This document shows, piece after piece, positions 1 to 10,400 of a stretch of DNA of 11,266 nucleotides (positions within the stretch are counted from its first letter, which is position 1; every line of letters begins with the position of its first letter). Made by a program: the position numbers and the translations under genes. This DNA comes from Deltaproteobacteria bacterium. GTDB lineage: Bacteria > Desulfobacterota > Desulfomonilia > UBA1062. A model generated the notes under the pieces. It was not told the DNA's origin. It worked only from the letters and a program-made list of their open reading frames with translations, and searched no databases. Where the stretch lies: positions 1-11,266 of the forward strand of contig QMLJ01000008.1 of assembly GCA_003643935.1 (NCBI GenBank), written 5' to 3'.

Positions 1-62
1 ATATGCCCTATCGTCCCTACATTTAAATGAGGCTTCGTCCTCTCAAACTTACCCTTTGCCAT
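1..62 (-). CDS. tuf: Elongation factor Tu, N-terminal fragment (cut by window edge)
   Basis: EF-Tu delivers aminoacyl-tRNA to the ribosomal A site as a GTP complex. Only the first 20 codons plus two bases lie in the window. They start at ATG 62-60 and read MAKGKFERTKPHLNVGTIGH, the near-invariant EF-Tu N-terminus leading into the GTP-binding P-loop (GHVDHGKT in the family, beyond the edge). The common Val after KPH is Leu here. The gene begins 4 nt after the fusA stop, and its ribosome binding site lies inside the last fusA codons, so it is clearly in the same operon and probably translationally coupled to fusA. The remaining roughly 375 codons are outside the window. Identification is secure; whether this is one of two tuf copies cannot be seen. 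Confidence 0.96.
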   Translation of the reverse strand, partial: MAKGKFERTKPHLNVGTIGH

Positions 63-66
63 AAGA

Positions 67-2145
67 TTACTCCCCTCCTTTTGCTACCTTGAGGCTATCT
101 GAAATATTTACCGGTACTGGCTCGTAGTGGGATACCTGCATGGTGTAGGTCGCCCTTCCCTGCGAGATAGACCTGAGCGATGTCGCATAACCGAACATCT
201 CGCTTAAAGGAACCTGGGCTGCAATGACCTTTACATCGCCGTGCGTATCCATCCCAAGTATTCTGCCCCTCCTTGAAGACATGTCGCTTATTACCTCGCC
301 CACATAATCCTCTGGACTCACTATCTCTACATCCATTATGGGTTCCAGCATTATAGGATCAGCCTTCTTGACAGCATCCTTGAAGGCCATTGACCCTGCT
401 ATCTTAAATGCGAGTTCAGAAGAATCCACCTCGTGATAAGAACCATCGTAGAGCGTCACCTTTACATCTACTAGCGGATAACCAGCAACAGGACCCACTG
501 ACATGGCCTCTTCCACGCCTTTTTTCACTGCAGGTATGTATTCCCTGGGGATGACACCCCCAGTTATCTTGTTTACGAATTCAAAGCCTGACGATGGCTG
601 AGACGGTTCCACGCTTATCACCACATGGGCATATTGTCCATGGCCACCTGTTTGCTTGGCATACTTAACATTGGAGTGAGAAACCTTCCTTATGGTCTCC
701 TTGTAGGCCACATGGGGCCTTCCTATGTTTGCATCCACTCCGAATTCTCTTCTCAACCTGTCCACTATTATCTCAAGGTGCAGCTCACCCATACCAGAGA
801 TAACGGTCTGTCCCAGCTCAGGATCAACACCTACCCTGAAAGACGGGTCTTCTGCAGCAAACCTGGCCAAGGCCATGCCAAGCCTCTCGTGATCAGCCTT
901 TGTCTTTGGTTCAACAGCTATGGAAATAACAGGTTCAGGGAATCTCATCGATTCCATGGCAATTGGACTTGATGGATGACACAGACTATGCCCTGTTACT
1001 GCGGCCTTTAGTCCAATAATGCCAACTATGTCGCCTGCGTGAACTTCCTTGACCTCTTCCCTCTTATTTGCATATATCCTGACTATTCTACCTATGCGTT
1101 CCTTTTTCCCGGTATTACTGTTAAGTACCATTTCCCCTGTGTGCGCGACTCCAGAGTAAACCCTCACAAAAGACAACTGTCCCACATAGGGGTCGTTTAG
1201 TATCTTGAAGATAATTGCGGAGAATGGCTCGCTGTCATCAGCACGCCTGAACACATCTTTTCCATCCGCATCCTTTCCCTTTACAGGTCCTATGTCTATA
1301 GGCGAGGGTAGATAATCTATCACAGCGTCCAGCAATGGCTGTATGCCCTTGTTTTTGAAAGCACTACCGCATAAAACTGGTGTAAGGGTAAGATCTATGG
1401 TCGCCTTCCTTAAAGCTGTCTTTATCTCTTGTTCGCTTATATCAACGCCATCGAGATACTTCTCCATTATCTCGTCATCAACATCTGATATGGCCTCCAG
1501 GAGCTTCTCCCTGTAAGTGCTCGCGAGTGTCAGATAATCTTCTGGTATACCAGTCAGCTCATACCTAGCACCCTTGGATTCCTCGTCGAATATAATGGCC
1601 TTCATACCTATAAGGTCAATGACACCGGCAAATCCGCCCTCTTTTCCAAGCGGGATCTGTACGGCCACAGGGTTGGCATTGAGCTTATATCTCATCTCCT
1701 TCAGCACGCCGAAGAAATCTGCGCCCAACCTGTCCATCTTGTTGACAAATGCAATCCTGGGAACATGGTATCTTTGGGCCTGCCTCCAGACCGTTTCTGA
1801 CTGAGGTTGAACCCCCCCCACGGCGCAGAAGATACCTATAGCACCATCCAATACCCTCAGACTTCTTTCAACCTCTATGGTAAAATCCACGTGGCCCGGG
1901 GTATCTATAATGTTTATGCAGTAATCCTTCCATGTGCATGTTGTTGATGCAGAGGTTATCGTGATGCCCCTTTCTTTTTCCTGCTCCATCCAGTCCATGG
2001 TGGCCTCGCCATCATGGACCTCGCCGATTTTGTAGTTCTGTCCTGTATAATAGAGCATCCTTTCGGTGGCAGTGGTCTTGCCGGCATCAATGTGGGCAAT
2101 GATACCAATATTTCTTAATCTATCGAGTGTATACTGTGTTGCCAA
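67..2145 (-). CDS. fusA: Elongation factor G (EF-G), ribosomal translocase GTPase
   Basis: EF-G is the cytoplasmic GTPase that drives tRNA-mRNA translocation and, with RRF, ribosome recycling. With the start chosen here the protein has 692 residues, a normal family length. GTPase motifs: P-loop AHIDAGKTT 17-25, switch I RGITI 59-63, DTPGH 81-85 with the catalytic His, NKMD 135-138, and CGSAFK 259-264. Domain II follows from about residue 300, domain III has the EPKTKADHE and GMGELHLEI stretches (412-460), domain IV has the two tip loops (GGHGQY from 500, YHEVDSSE 570-577), and domain V ends with the SQGRATYTM segment. Start choice: the frame stays open to a GTG at 2163, which overlaps rpsG. 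TTG at 2145 gives [14 protein letters not shown], the same register as E. coli EF-G (RNIG at 11-14), and has AGGGGGA 6 nt upstream, so I prefer TTG. Two changes at usually conserved loops are listed as findings. Confidence 0.97.
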   Translation of the reverse strand: MATQYTLDRLRNIGIIAHIDAGKTTATERMLYYTGQNYKIGEVHDGEATMDWMEQEKERGITITSASTTCTWKDYCINIIDTPGHVDFTIEVERSLRVLDGAIGIFCAVGGVQPQSETVWRQAQRYHVPRIAFVNKMDRLGADFFGVLKEMRYKLNANPVAVQIPLGKEGGFAGVIDLIGMKAIIFDEESKGARYELTGIPEDYLTLASTYREKLLEAISDVDDEIMEKYLDGVDISEQEIKTALRKATIDLTLTPVLCGSAFKNKGIQPLLDAVIDYLPSPIDIGPVKGKDADGKDVFRRADDSEPFSAIIFKILNDPYVGQLSFVRVYSGVAHTGEMVLNSNTGKKERIGRIVRIYANKREEVKEVHAGDIVGIIGLKAAVTGHSLCHPSSPIAMESMRFPEPVISIAVEPKTKADHERLGMALARFAAEDPSFRVGVDPELGQTVISGMGELHLEIIVDRLRREFGVDANIGRPHVAYKETIRKVSHSNVKYAKQTGGHGQYAHVVISVEPSQPSSGFEFVNKITGGVIPREYIPAVKKGVEEAMSVGPVAGYPLVDVKVTLYDGSYHEVDSSELAFKIAGSMAFKDAVKKADPIMLEPIMDVEIVSPEDYVGEVISDMSSRRGRILGMDTHGDVKVIAAQVPLSEMFGYATSLRSISQGRATYTMQVSHYEPVPVNISDSLKVAKGGE
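70..78 (-). promoter_or_regulatory. tuf ribosome binding site inside the fusA 3' end
   Basis: The minus strand reads GGAGGGGAG immediately before the fusA stop TAA, then TCTT, then the tuf ATG. These bases also encode the last three EF-G residues (Gly-Gly-Glu). Either GGAGG (11 nt spacing) or the later GGAG (7 nt) can pair with the 16S rRNA tail. Translation of fusA runs through this site, which favours coupled expression of EF-G and EF-Tu. Confidence 0.85.
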
Positions 2146-2151
2146 ATCTTT

Positions 2152-2156
2152 TCCCC

Positions 2157-2158
<2 letters not shown>
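2152..2158 (-). promoter_or_regulatory. fusA ribosome binding site (decides the TTG start)
   Basis: AGGGGGA begins in the rpsG stop codon TAG and ends 6 nt before the TTG at 2145. This placement supports TTG over the in-frame GTG at 2163, for which the site would lie downstream of the start. Confidence 0.75.
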
Positions 2159-3025
<867 letters not shown>

Positions 3026-3034
3026 ATAATATAA

Positions 3035-3040
3035 CCCCTT
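3035..3040 (-). promoter_or_regulatory. rpsL ribosome binding site
   Basis: AAGGGG on the minus strand lies 9 nt before the rpsL ATG, separated by an all-A/T spacer. It is a weaker match than the AGGAG-type sites of the neighbours, but no better purine run lies closer. Confidence 0.65.
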
Positions 3041-3071
3041 ATCTCGCCTTTATTATTCCCAAATCAAGAAA

Positions 3072-3092
3072 TGCCGATATCTAACAACGGCA
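3072..3092 (-). other. Small inverted repeat in the rpoC-rpsL gap
   Basis: TGCCG and CGGCA form a possible 5 bp stem around an 11 nt loop, 10 nt after the rpoC stop. On the transcribed strand it is followed by ATTTCTTGATTT, which is U-rich but interrupted. The stem is too short for a convincing intrinsic terminator. It could be an RNA-processing site, a weak attenuator between the polymerase and ribosomal genes, or chance. Confidence 0.3.
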
Positions 3093-3102
3093 GCCCATCA
3101 TG

Positions 3103-6100
3103 TCAAGGGTTTTCTAACACGTCATCGGCAAAAAGATCCTCTTCAACGTCTATGCCCACGTCCCTGTACTTCGGGAATCCAGTCCCAGCTGGTATAAGCC
3201 TACCCATTATGACATTTTCCTTCAGACCCTTGAGATGGTCTACCTTACCTTCAACGCTCGCATCCGTAAGCACCCTTGTAGTCTCCTGGAAAGACGCTGC
3301 AGAGATAAAACTCTCTGTATTCAGGCTGGCCTTGGTTATACCAAGGAGACACGGGACAGCTATTGCAGGCTTTCCACCTGACATCACCACCCTCTCGTTC
3401 TCCTCGTTGAACAGGTGCTTTTCAACGTATTCTCCTTCAATGAAGCTCGTATCACCTGCATCCTTTATGAGGACACGCTTGAGCATCTGGCGCACAATTA
3501 CCTCTATATGCTTATCGTTTATCCTGACGCCCTGAAGTCTATAAACCTCCTGGACCTCGTTCACAAGATACTTGGCGAGTTCCTTCTCACCCCTGATTCT
3601 CAGTATGTCGTGCGGGTCAACAGAACCGTCCATCAAGGGTTCACCGGCATCAACATAATCACCTTCCTGGACCGTGATATGCTTGCTCTTGGGTATGAGG
3701 TATTCCTTGGGCTGGCCCACCTCTGGCGTGATTATGACCTTCCTTCTTCCCTTGACATCCTTGCCAAAGGAAACCTCACCTTCTATTTCCGACACGATTG
3801 CGTATTCCTGTGGTTTCCTTGCCTCGAAGAGCTCAACCACCCTTGGTAAACCACCTGTTATGTCCTTGGTCTTGGTTGTCTCTCTAGGTATCTTGACAAG
3901 CACATCTCCTGGAAAGACCTCATCACCTTCCTTAACAAATATGTGTGCACCAACAGGTAATGAGTATCTGGCTTGATTGGTGCTACCAGGAATTTTTACG
4001 ACCTTGCCGCTTTCGTCTGTTATGAGAATTCTCGGTCTTAGTTCGGAATTCTTGGGTTCTATCACGACGGAACGGCTCAAGCCCGTTACCTCGTCGATAT
4101 GTTCCTGCACTGTGATCTCTTCCATCACGTCTGCGAACTTAACGGTCCCTTTAACTTCCGTGAGTATGGGTATTGTGTACGGATCCCACTCAGCGAGCAG
4201 AGTACCAGGTTCAACCTCTGCACCGTCTTCGACCTTTATCTTCGCCCCGTATACTATGCGGTAGGATTCCCTTTCCCTTCCATTCTCATCCTCAAGAACA
4301 ACCATGCCATTACGGTTCATGGCTATTATCTCGTTATCCTTGCCCCTGACAGCCTTCAGATTCTTATATCTAACCCTGCCACCATGTTTGAACTGTATGT
4401 TGGATTGTTCCATAACCGTCGCTGTTCCACCCACATGGAAGGTCCTCATGGTAAGCTGCGTACCAGGTTCTCCTATGGACTGTGCAGCTATTATCCCCAC
4501 TGCCTCTCCAATATTCACTTCCCTTCCACGAGCAAGGTCCTTGCCGTAGCACTTTGCACACACCCCTTGTTTTGATCTGCATGTGAGCACTGAGCGGATC
4601 ACTACCCTTTCCAGGCTGGAGTCATCTATCTTTGCAACATGTTCCTCATTTACCATGGTATTCGCAGGAACTATCAACTCACCTGTATAAGGATCTCTTA
4701 CATCGTCTAGCACGACCCTGCCAAGAATTCTCTCTCCAAGGGTCTGTATGATGTCTCCACCCTCTATGAGTGCTTCCATCTCTATACCATCCATGGTTCC
4801 GCAGTCTTCTTCAGTAACTATCACGTCGTGGGCAACATCAACCAACCGTCTCGTGAGGTAACCAGAGTTGGCCGTCTTCAAGGCCGTGTCCGCAAGGCCC
4901 TTCCTTGCACCGTGCGTGGATATAAAATACTCGAGCACATCAAGCCCTTCCCTGAAATTAGATTCTATGGGTGTCTCAATAATCTCACCAGATGGCTTGG
5001 CCATCAATCCCCTTATACCTGCAAGCTGCCTTATCTGCTGGGCAGAGCCCCTGGCACCGGAATCAGCCATCATGAATATTGGGTTAAACGAGGCAATCTC
5101 TTCCTTTGTACCATCAGGCTTTACAACGACCTCTTTCCTTATTGTATCCATCATGTCCTTGGCTATCCGATCTGTTATCTTGGTCCATATATCAACTATC
5201 TTGTTGTACCTCTCGCCGTCTGTGATCAAACCCTCGTTGTACTGCGTGATTATCTCAGCCACATCCTTCTTTGCATTATTTATCAGCCTTTCCTTTGTCT
5301 TGGGTATGATCATATCCTGTATGCCTATTGATATGCCGGCTGTTGTTGCGTACTGATACCCAAGGTCCTTAACCCTATCTGCCAGGAGCACGGTCTTCTT
5401 GTCTCCGGCCAACCTAAAGCTTATATCCACCAGCTCGGCCAGTGCCTTTTTCGTCATAGGCCTGTTTATAGCATCAAAGGGTATCTCCTCAGGCACTATC
5501 TCCCTGAAGATGACACGGCCCACCGTGGTGTCGACCAGGTTGTCTCCCATCTTCACCTTGATCCTTGCATGTATGGAGACCTCTCCTGCATCGAGCGCTG
5601 CCCTTACCTCTTCAGGTCCGAAGAAGACCATGCCTTCTCCCTTGGATCCAGGCCTTTCCCTGGTCAGGTAATACACGCCAAGCACAATATCCTGTGTTGG
5701 CACTATAATTGGCTTGCCATGGGCAGGTGATAGTATATTATTCGTTGACATCATCAATACCCTGGCCTCCACCTGTGTCTCTATGCTCAGAGGTACGTGA
5801 ACCGCCATCTGGTCACCGTCGAAATCAGCATTGAATGCTGGGCATACAAGTGGATGTAATTGTATTGCCTTGTTCTCTATCAGCACTGGTTCAAAGGCCT
5901 GTATACCTAGTCTGTGCAAGGTAGGTGCACGATTTAGAAGCACGGGGTATTCCTTGACGACCTCTGCAAGGCATTCCCAGACCTCGGGGGTCTCTTTCTC
6001 AACCATCCTCTTTGCACTTTTTATCGTGGTTACAAATCCCTTCTCTCCAAGCTTGTGGTATATAAACGGCTTGAAGAGTTCAATAGCCATCTTCTTGGGC

Positions 6101-7440
6101 AAGCCGCATTGATGGAGTCTCAACTCTGGCCCGGCTGTGATAACGGTACGACCTGAGTAATCAACTCTTTTACCTAATAGATTCTGCCTGAAACGACCCT
6201 GTTTGCCCTTAAGCATGTCTGAAAGGGATTTGAGCGGTCTCCTGTTCGCACCAGTTATAACCCTGCCGTGCTTGCCATTATCAAACAAGACGTCAACCGC
6301 CTCTTGCAACATACGCTTCTCGTTTCTCAGGATTATGTCAGGGGCATTGAGTTCCATGAGCCTTTTGAGACGGTTATTCCTGTTTATTACCCTCCTGTAA
6401 AGGTCATTGAGATCCGACGTTGCAAACCTACCGCCGTCCAAAGGCACAAGGGGTCTCAAGTCTGGCGGGAGTACAGGTATTACCTTAAGTATCATCCAAG
6501 ATGGATCCTGCCATGGCTTAAGGTAATCTATCTCGTCATGAGAAAGGTGTCTTGAGTCAACCAGCCTCTCAATCACGTCGTTTATGGCAGGAATCACCTT
6601 CTTCTTTGCGCTGAAGTCCTGTGCTTCTTCCCATTGCTTCGTTATCCTGCGACACTCGCTCAAGATCTCTCCAAGTACCCTCCTGAACTGCTCGTCCTTT
6701 TCGAGGTGAAACCTGTCCTCCACGAAGGAATTTAGGTCATCCGGCTCTATACCCTTGAAGGCATTAACCATGCGCAGCCTCTTGGCAAGCTTTTTCTTCT
6801 TTGCCTCGCTCTTGGTGCTCCTCATCTCCTCTCTCAATCTGACAGAGAGACTCATGATATCTATTTCATCCACCAGTTCATTTATGGCCTCTGCCCCCAT
6901 CTTGGCGACGAAGCTGCCTATACCGTACCTGTCAATTGCATTCCTGTACTTATCTTCTGAAAGGAGTTCACATTTCTTGAAGGGCGTATCCTTTGGATCA
7001 ACAACTATGTAGCTCTCGAAGTAGAGTACCCTCTCCAGTTCCCTTATGGTAAGATCAAGAATACCGGCCAGCCTGCTAGGAAGACTCTTGGCAAACCATA
7101 TATGCGCCACGGGTGACGCCAGTTCTATATGTCCGAGCCTTTCCCTTCTCACCTTTGAGTCGATAACCTCCACCCCGCACTTCTCACACACAACACCCCG
7201 GTGTTTCATTCTCTTGTACTTTCCGCACAGACATTCGTAGCTCTTTATGGGCCCGAATATCCGGGCACAGAAAAGGCCATCTCGCTCTGGTTTGAACGTC
7301 CTGTAGTTTATGGTCTCAGGCTTCTTGACTTCGCCGTAAGACCACTCTCTTATCTTTTCCGGTGAGGCAAGGCCTATCCTCACTGCCATGTAGTTCGAGG
7401 GGTTTTTAGGTTTCTCAAAATAACTATATAGATCTTCCAA
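3103..7440 (-). CDS. rpoC: DNA-directed RNA polymerase subunit beta'
   Basis: Beta' carries the active-site Mg and most of the DNA clamp of RNA polymerase. The 1445-residue product is complete (E. coli has 1407). Visible parts: clamp zinc site Cys70, Cys72, Cys85, Cys88; clamp-helix/rudder region about 336-430 ([39 protein letters not shown]); catalytic [12 protein letters not shown] with Asp539, Asp541 and Asp543; second zinc site Cys880, Cys954, Cys961, Cys964; bridge helix about 831-872; trigger loop around [10 protein letters not shown] (Met998, Arg999, His1002). The trigger loop is split by an insert of about 185 residues that resumes at DITGGLPRV near 1193, as in Gram-negative enzymes. 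Relative to E. coli there is an extra segment of about 78 residues at 229-313 (see findings). The start is TTG at 7440 with GGGGAGGG just upstream, giving [10 protein letters not shown], aligned with E. coli MKDLLKFL; I see no ATG start that fits. It lies 36 nt after rpoB. Confidence 0.98.
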   Translation of the reverse strand: MEDLYSYFEKPKNPSNYMAVRIGLASPEKIREWSYGEVKKPETINYRTFKPERDGLFCARIFGPIKSYECLCGKYKRMKHRGVVCEKCGVEVIDSKVRRERLGHIELASPVAHIWFAKSLPSRLAGILDLTIRELERVLYFESYIVVDPKDTPFKKCELLSEDKYRNAIDRYGIGSFVAKMGAEAINELVDEIDIMSLSVRLREEMRSTKSEAKKKKLAKRLRMVNAFKGIEPDDLNSFVEDRFHLEKDEQFRRVLGEILSECRRITKQWEEAQDFSAKKKVIPAINDVIERLVDSRHLSHDEIDYLKPWQDPSWMILKVIPVLPPDLRPLVPLDGGRFATSDLNDLYRRVINRNNRLKRLMELNAPDIILRNEKRMLQEAVDVLFDNGKHGRVITGANRRPLKSLSDMLKGKQGRFRQNLLGKRVDYSGRTVITAGPELRLHQCGLPKKMAIELFKPFIYHKLGEKGFVTTIKSAKRMVEKETPEVWECLAEVVKEYPVLLNRAPTLHRLGIQAFEPVLIENKAIQLHPLVCPAFNADFDGDQMAVHVPLSIETQVEARVLMMSTNNILSPAHGKPIIVPTQDIVLGVYYLTRERPGSKGEGMVFFGPEEVRAALDAGEVSIHARIKVKMGDNLVDTTVGRVIFREIVPEEIPFDAINRPMTKKALAELVDISFRLAGDKKTVLLADRVKDLGYQYATTAGISIGIQDMIIPKTKERLINNAKKDVAEIITQYNEGLITDGERYNKIVDIWTKITDRIAKDMMDTIRKEVVVKPDGTKEEIASFNPIFMMADSGARGSAQQIRQLAGIRGLMAKPSGEIIETPIESNFREGLDVLEYFISTHGARKGLADTALKTANSGYLTRRLVDVAHDVIVTEEDCGTMDGIEMEALIEGGDIIQTLGERILGRVVLDDVRDPYTGELIVPANTMVNEEHVAKIDDSSLERVVIRSVLTCRSKQGVCAKCYGKDLARGREVNIGEAVGIIAAQSIGEPGTQLTMRTFHVGGTATVMEQSNIQFKHGGRVRYKNLKAVRGKDNEIIAMNRNGMVVLEDENGRERESYRIVYGAKIKVEDGAEVEPGTLLAEWDPYTIPILTEVKGTVKFADVMEEITVQEHIDEVTGLSRSVVIEPKNSELRPRILITDESGKVVKIPGSTNQARYSLPVGAHIFVKEGDEVFPGDVLVKIPRETTKTKDITGGLPRVVELFEARKPQEYAIVSEIEGEVSFGKDVKGRRKVIITPEVGQPKEYLIPKSKHITVQEGDYVDAGEPLMDGSVDPHDILRIRGEKELAKYLVNEVQEVYRLQGVRINDKHIEVIVRQMLKRVLIKDAGDTSFIEGEYVEKHLFNEENERVVMSGGKPAIAVPCLLGITKASLNTESFISAASFQETTRVLTDASVEGKVDHLKGLKENVIMGRLIPAGTGFPKYRDVGIDVEEDLFADDVLENP

Positions 7441-7445
7441 TTTTA

Positions 7446-7454
7446 CCCTCCCCT
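7446..7454 (-). promoter_or_regulatory. rpoC ribosome binding site (supports the TTG start)
   Basis: AGGGGAGGG on the minus strand contains GGAGG ending 6 nt before the TTG at 7440. The strong site and correct spacing compensate for the weak start codon and confirm the chosen N-terminus. Confidence 0.85.
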
Positions 7455-7476
7455 GGTATTGTTAAACTTTCTTCCC

Positions 7477-10400
7477 TCATCCCTGGCCCTCTATGAGTTT
7501 TATGTCCAGTCCGAGGCTCTTAAGCTCCCTTGTCAGCACGTTGAAAGACTCTGGTATGCCTGGCTCGAGCTCATGCTGGCCTTTTACTATGGACTCGTAC
7601 ATACGTGTCCTACCTGTTACATCATCCGACTTTACCGTGAGGAACTCTTGCAGGGAATAGGCGGCGCCGTAAGCCTCTATCGCCCACACCTCCATTTCAC
7701 CAAGGCGTTGTCCACCGAACTGTGCCTTACCACCTAGCGGCTGCTGGGTGACCAGAGAATAAGGGCCAATCGACCTGGCATGTATCTTGTCATCCACAAG
7801 GTGATGCAATTTAAGCATGTACATAACACCTACGGTTACGTCTGCATCAAAGGGCTGCCCTGTCCTGCCATCATAAAGTGTTACCCTGCCACTGTTCTTT
7901 ATGCCCACCTTATCCATAAGATCCTTAATATCTTGCTCTTTTGCAGAGTCAAACACAGGTACTGCAACATGCAACCCCTTTGCAGCAAGTTCCTTAAGCA
8001 AATCCATAAGTTCCTCTTTAGAGGCCTTATCTATCAAGGCTGATACCTTCCTTGATTTATATATGTCTTTAAGAAAGGATCTTATTTCTTTTACGGGCGT
8101 ATTCTTCTCTAAGAGGGTGTTTATTGCATCTGAAACACCATGCGCAGCCCATCCAAGGTGTGCCTCCAGTATCTGCCCGACATTCATCCTGGAAGGCACG
8201 CCCAATGGATTCAACACGATGTCCACGGGCATACCATTCTCAAAGAACGGCATGTCTTCCTCTGGCAAGATCCTTGATATAACTCCCTTGTTCCCGTGCC
8301 TGCCCGACATCTTGTCTCCAACTGAGAGCTTACGTTTAATTGCCACATAAAGTTTTACCATCTTGTTGACACCGGGCGGCAGGTCATCGCCCTCCTTGAG
8401 TCTTTCTATCCTTGAGTCATAGAGCCTTTCCACGAGCAGTCTCTGCGCATCAAGCCTTGATATTATTTTCTCAACAGCTGCCTCTACTTTTTTACCGTCC
8501 TTGACACGTATGTCCCCCATGTCCTCTATACCGAGCTTATCAAGAAGTTCCTTGGTTATTTTGGCACCGCTTTTAGCCAGTATATCGTCACCCAAGTGGC
8601 TGAGGAGAGGGGAAGAAAGAACCTTGCCTACGAGGAGTTTTTCGAGATTTTTCCTTGCCGCTGCATTGATTATCTTTATCTCGTCGATCTTATCCTTCTC
8701 TATCTGTTCTATCTCCCTCTGCTCTATCTCTTCTGACCTCTTGTCTTTTTCTTGGCCCCTTCTCGTGAATACCCTTGCATTTACCACAACACCCTCTATA
8801 CCAGGTGGAACCCTCAGGGAACTGTCCTTTACATCGCTGGCCTTTTCTCCAAATATTGCCCTAAGTAATTTCTCCTCAGGGGAGAGCTGTGTCTCACCCT
8901 TTGGGGTGATCTTGCCAACAAGAATGTCTCCGGGCTTAACCTCTGCCCCTATCCTGACAATCCCCGCATCATCAAGGTCCTTGAGTGCTTCTTCTCCCAC
9001 ATTGGGTATGTCCCTGGTGATTTCTTCACTACCTAGTTTGACATCTCTTGCCATCACCTCGAATTCTTCTATGTGCACGGATGTATAATAATCACCCTTA
9101 ACCACGTTCTCATTTATCAATATAGCGTCTTCGTAGTTGTATCCGCCCCAAGGCATAAAGGCCACGACAAGATTTCTTCCAAGGGAAAGTTCTCCGCCGT
9201 TTGTTGCAGGACCGTCTGCTATAATATCTCCCCTGGACACCCTATCTCCTTTTCTCACCAAAGGCTTCTGGTTAAACGAGGTATTCTGGTTTGCCCTCTT
9301 GAACTTGTACAGCTTGTATATGTCTACGCCTGTATCATCCTCACTATCACTCATTTCGTCAGCTATTACCACTATCCTGCTACCATCCACATCCCACACA
9401 GTACCGTCCCTCTTTGCAATTACGCAGACACCGGAATCCCTGGCCACCACCTTTTCCATGCCAGTTCCAACCAGGGGCGGTTCTGGAAACAGAAGGGGGA
9501 CCGCCTGCCTCTGCATGTTGGATCCCATGAGCGCTCTGTTTGCATCGTCGTGTTCCAGGAACGGGATAAGGTTGGCTGATACACTAAACAGCTGGTTGGT
9601 TGCAACATCCATGAGTGAGACTTTTTCCCTTGGTACAATACCGTACTCTCCGTTCTTCATGCGGACACGTACCATGTCCGCCTTGATCCTGCCTTTAGAG
9701 TCCGTGGGCTCTGTGGCCTGGACAATGACCTCGTTGTTTTCTTCCATTGCACTTAAGTAACGAATATTATCCGTTACCACACCGTCTTTCACCTCATAGT
9801 ACGGAGTCTCTATGAAGCCGAATTCATTGACCCTTGCATAGGTGCTCAAGGATACTATCAGGCCTATGTTTGGCCCCTCAGGCGTCTCAATCGGACATAT
9901 ACGACCGTAGTGAGACGGGTGTACATCCCTGACCTCAAAAACAGCCCTTTCCCTTGTGAGCCCCCCTGGCCCCAGGGCCGAGAGCCTTCTCTTGTGGGTT
10001 ATTGCAGACAGGGGATTTGTCTGATCCATGAACTGGCTCAGCTGACCAGAACCAAAGAACTCCCTTACTACCGCGCTTATAGGCTTGGGATTGATAAGGT
10101 TGTTTGGCATCATGGTCTCAACATCCTGCAGGCTCATCCTTTCCTTAATGGCCCTTTCCAGGCGCACCAGGCCTATCCTGTACTGGTTTTCCAGGAGTTC
10201 CCCAACGGCACGAACCCTCCTGTTAGACATGTTGTCTATGTCATCCACTTCCCTGTTTGGTCTGCCATCCTTGAGCTCAAGCAGGTACTTGATGGTAAGG
10301 AATATATCTTCCTTGCGGAGGATGGTCGTATCCAAGGGTACATCCTTGTCATCTATCCCAAGTTTTCTGTTTATCTTTAGCCTTCCGACTTTTGAAAGGT

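Noticed and set aside
3026..3102. Promoter for rpsL in the rpoC-rpsL gap
   Set aside because: AATAAT and TATATT resemble -10 boxes and TTGTTA/TTGATT resemble -35 boxes, but the spacings I could count (about 22-28 nt) are too long for a sigma-70 type promoter.
3071..3535. Plus-strand open frame opposite the rpoC 3' end
   Set aside because: Shadow of beta' C-terminal codons with no recognisable motif; the rpoC reading beneath it is unambiguous.
8680..8745. Near-repetitive TCTATCT/CTCT-rich tract on the plus strand
   Set aside because: It encodes the Glu/Lys/Ile-rich coiled-coil stretch of the RpoB insert ([15 protein letters not shown]), so amino acid composition explains it; it is not a tandem repeat.
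8501..9760. Long plus-strand open frames opposite rpoB (195 and 207 codons)
   Set aside because: They lie entirely antisense to conserved rpoB codons, are rich in Ser/Leu as expected from mirrored codon bias, show no recognisable motif, and have no convincing ribosome binding site.
9973..10053. Possible rifampicin-resistance changes in the RpoB rifampicin region
   Set aside because: The differences from E. coli (Ser509 to Gly, Asn518 to Thr, Glu523 to Ala, Ile530 to Leu) are not the usual resistance changes. The main contact residues Gln513, Asp516, Ser522, His526, Arg529 and Ser531 are all unchanged.
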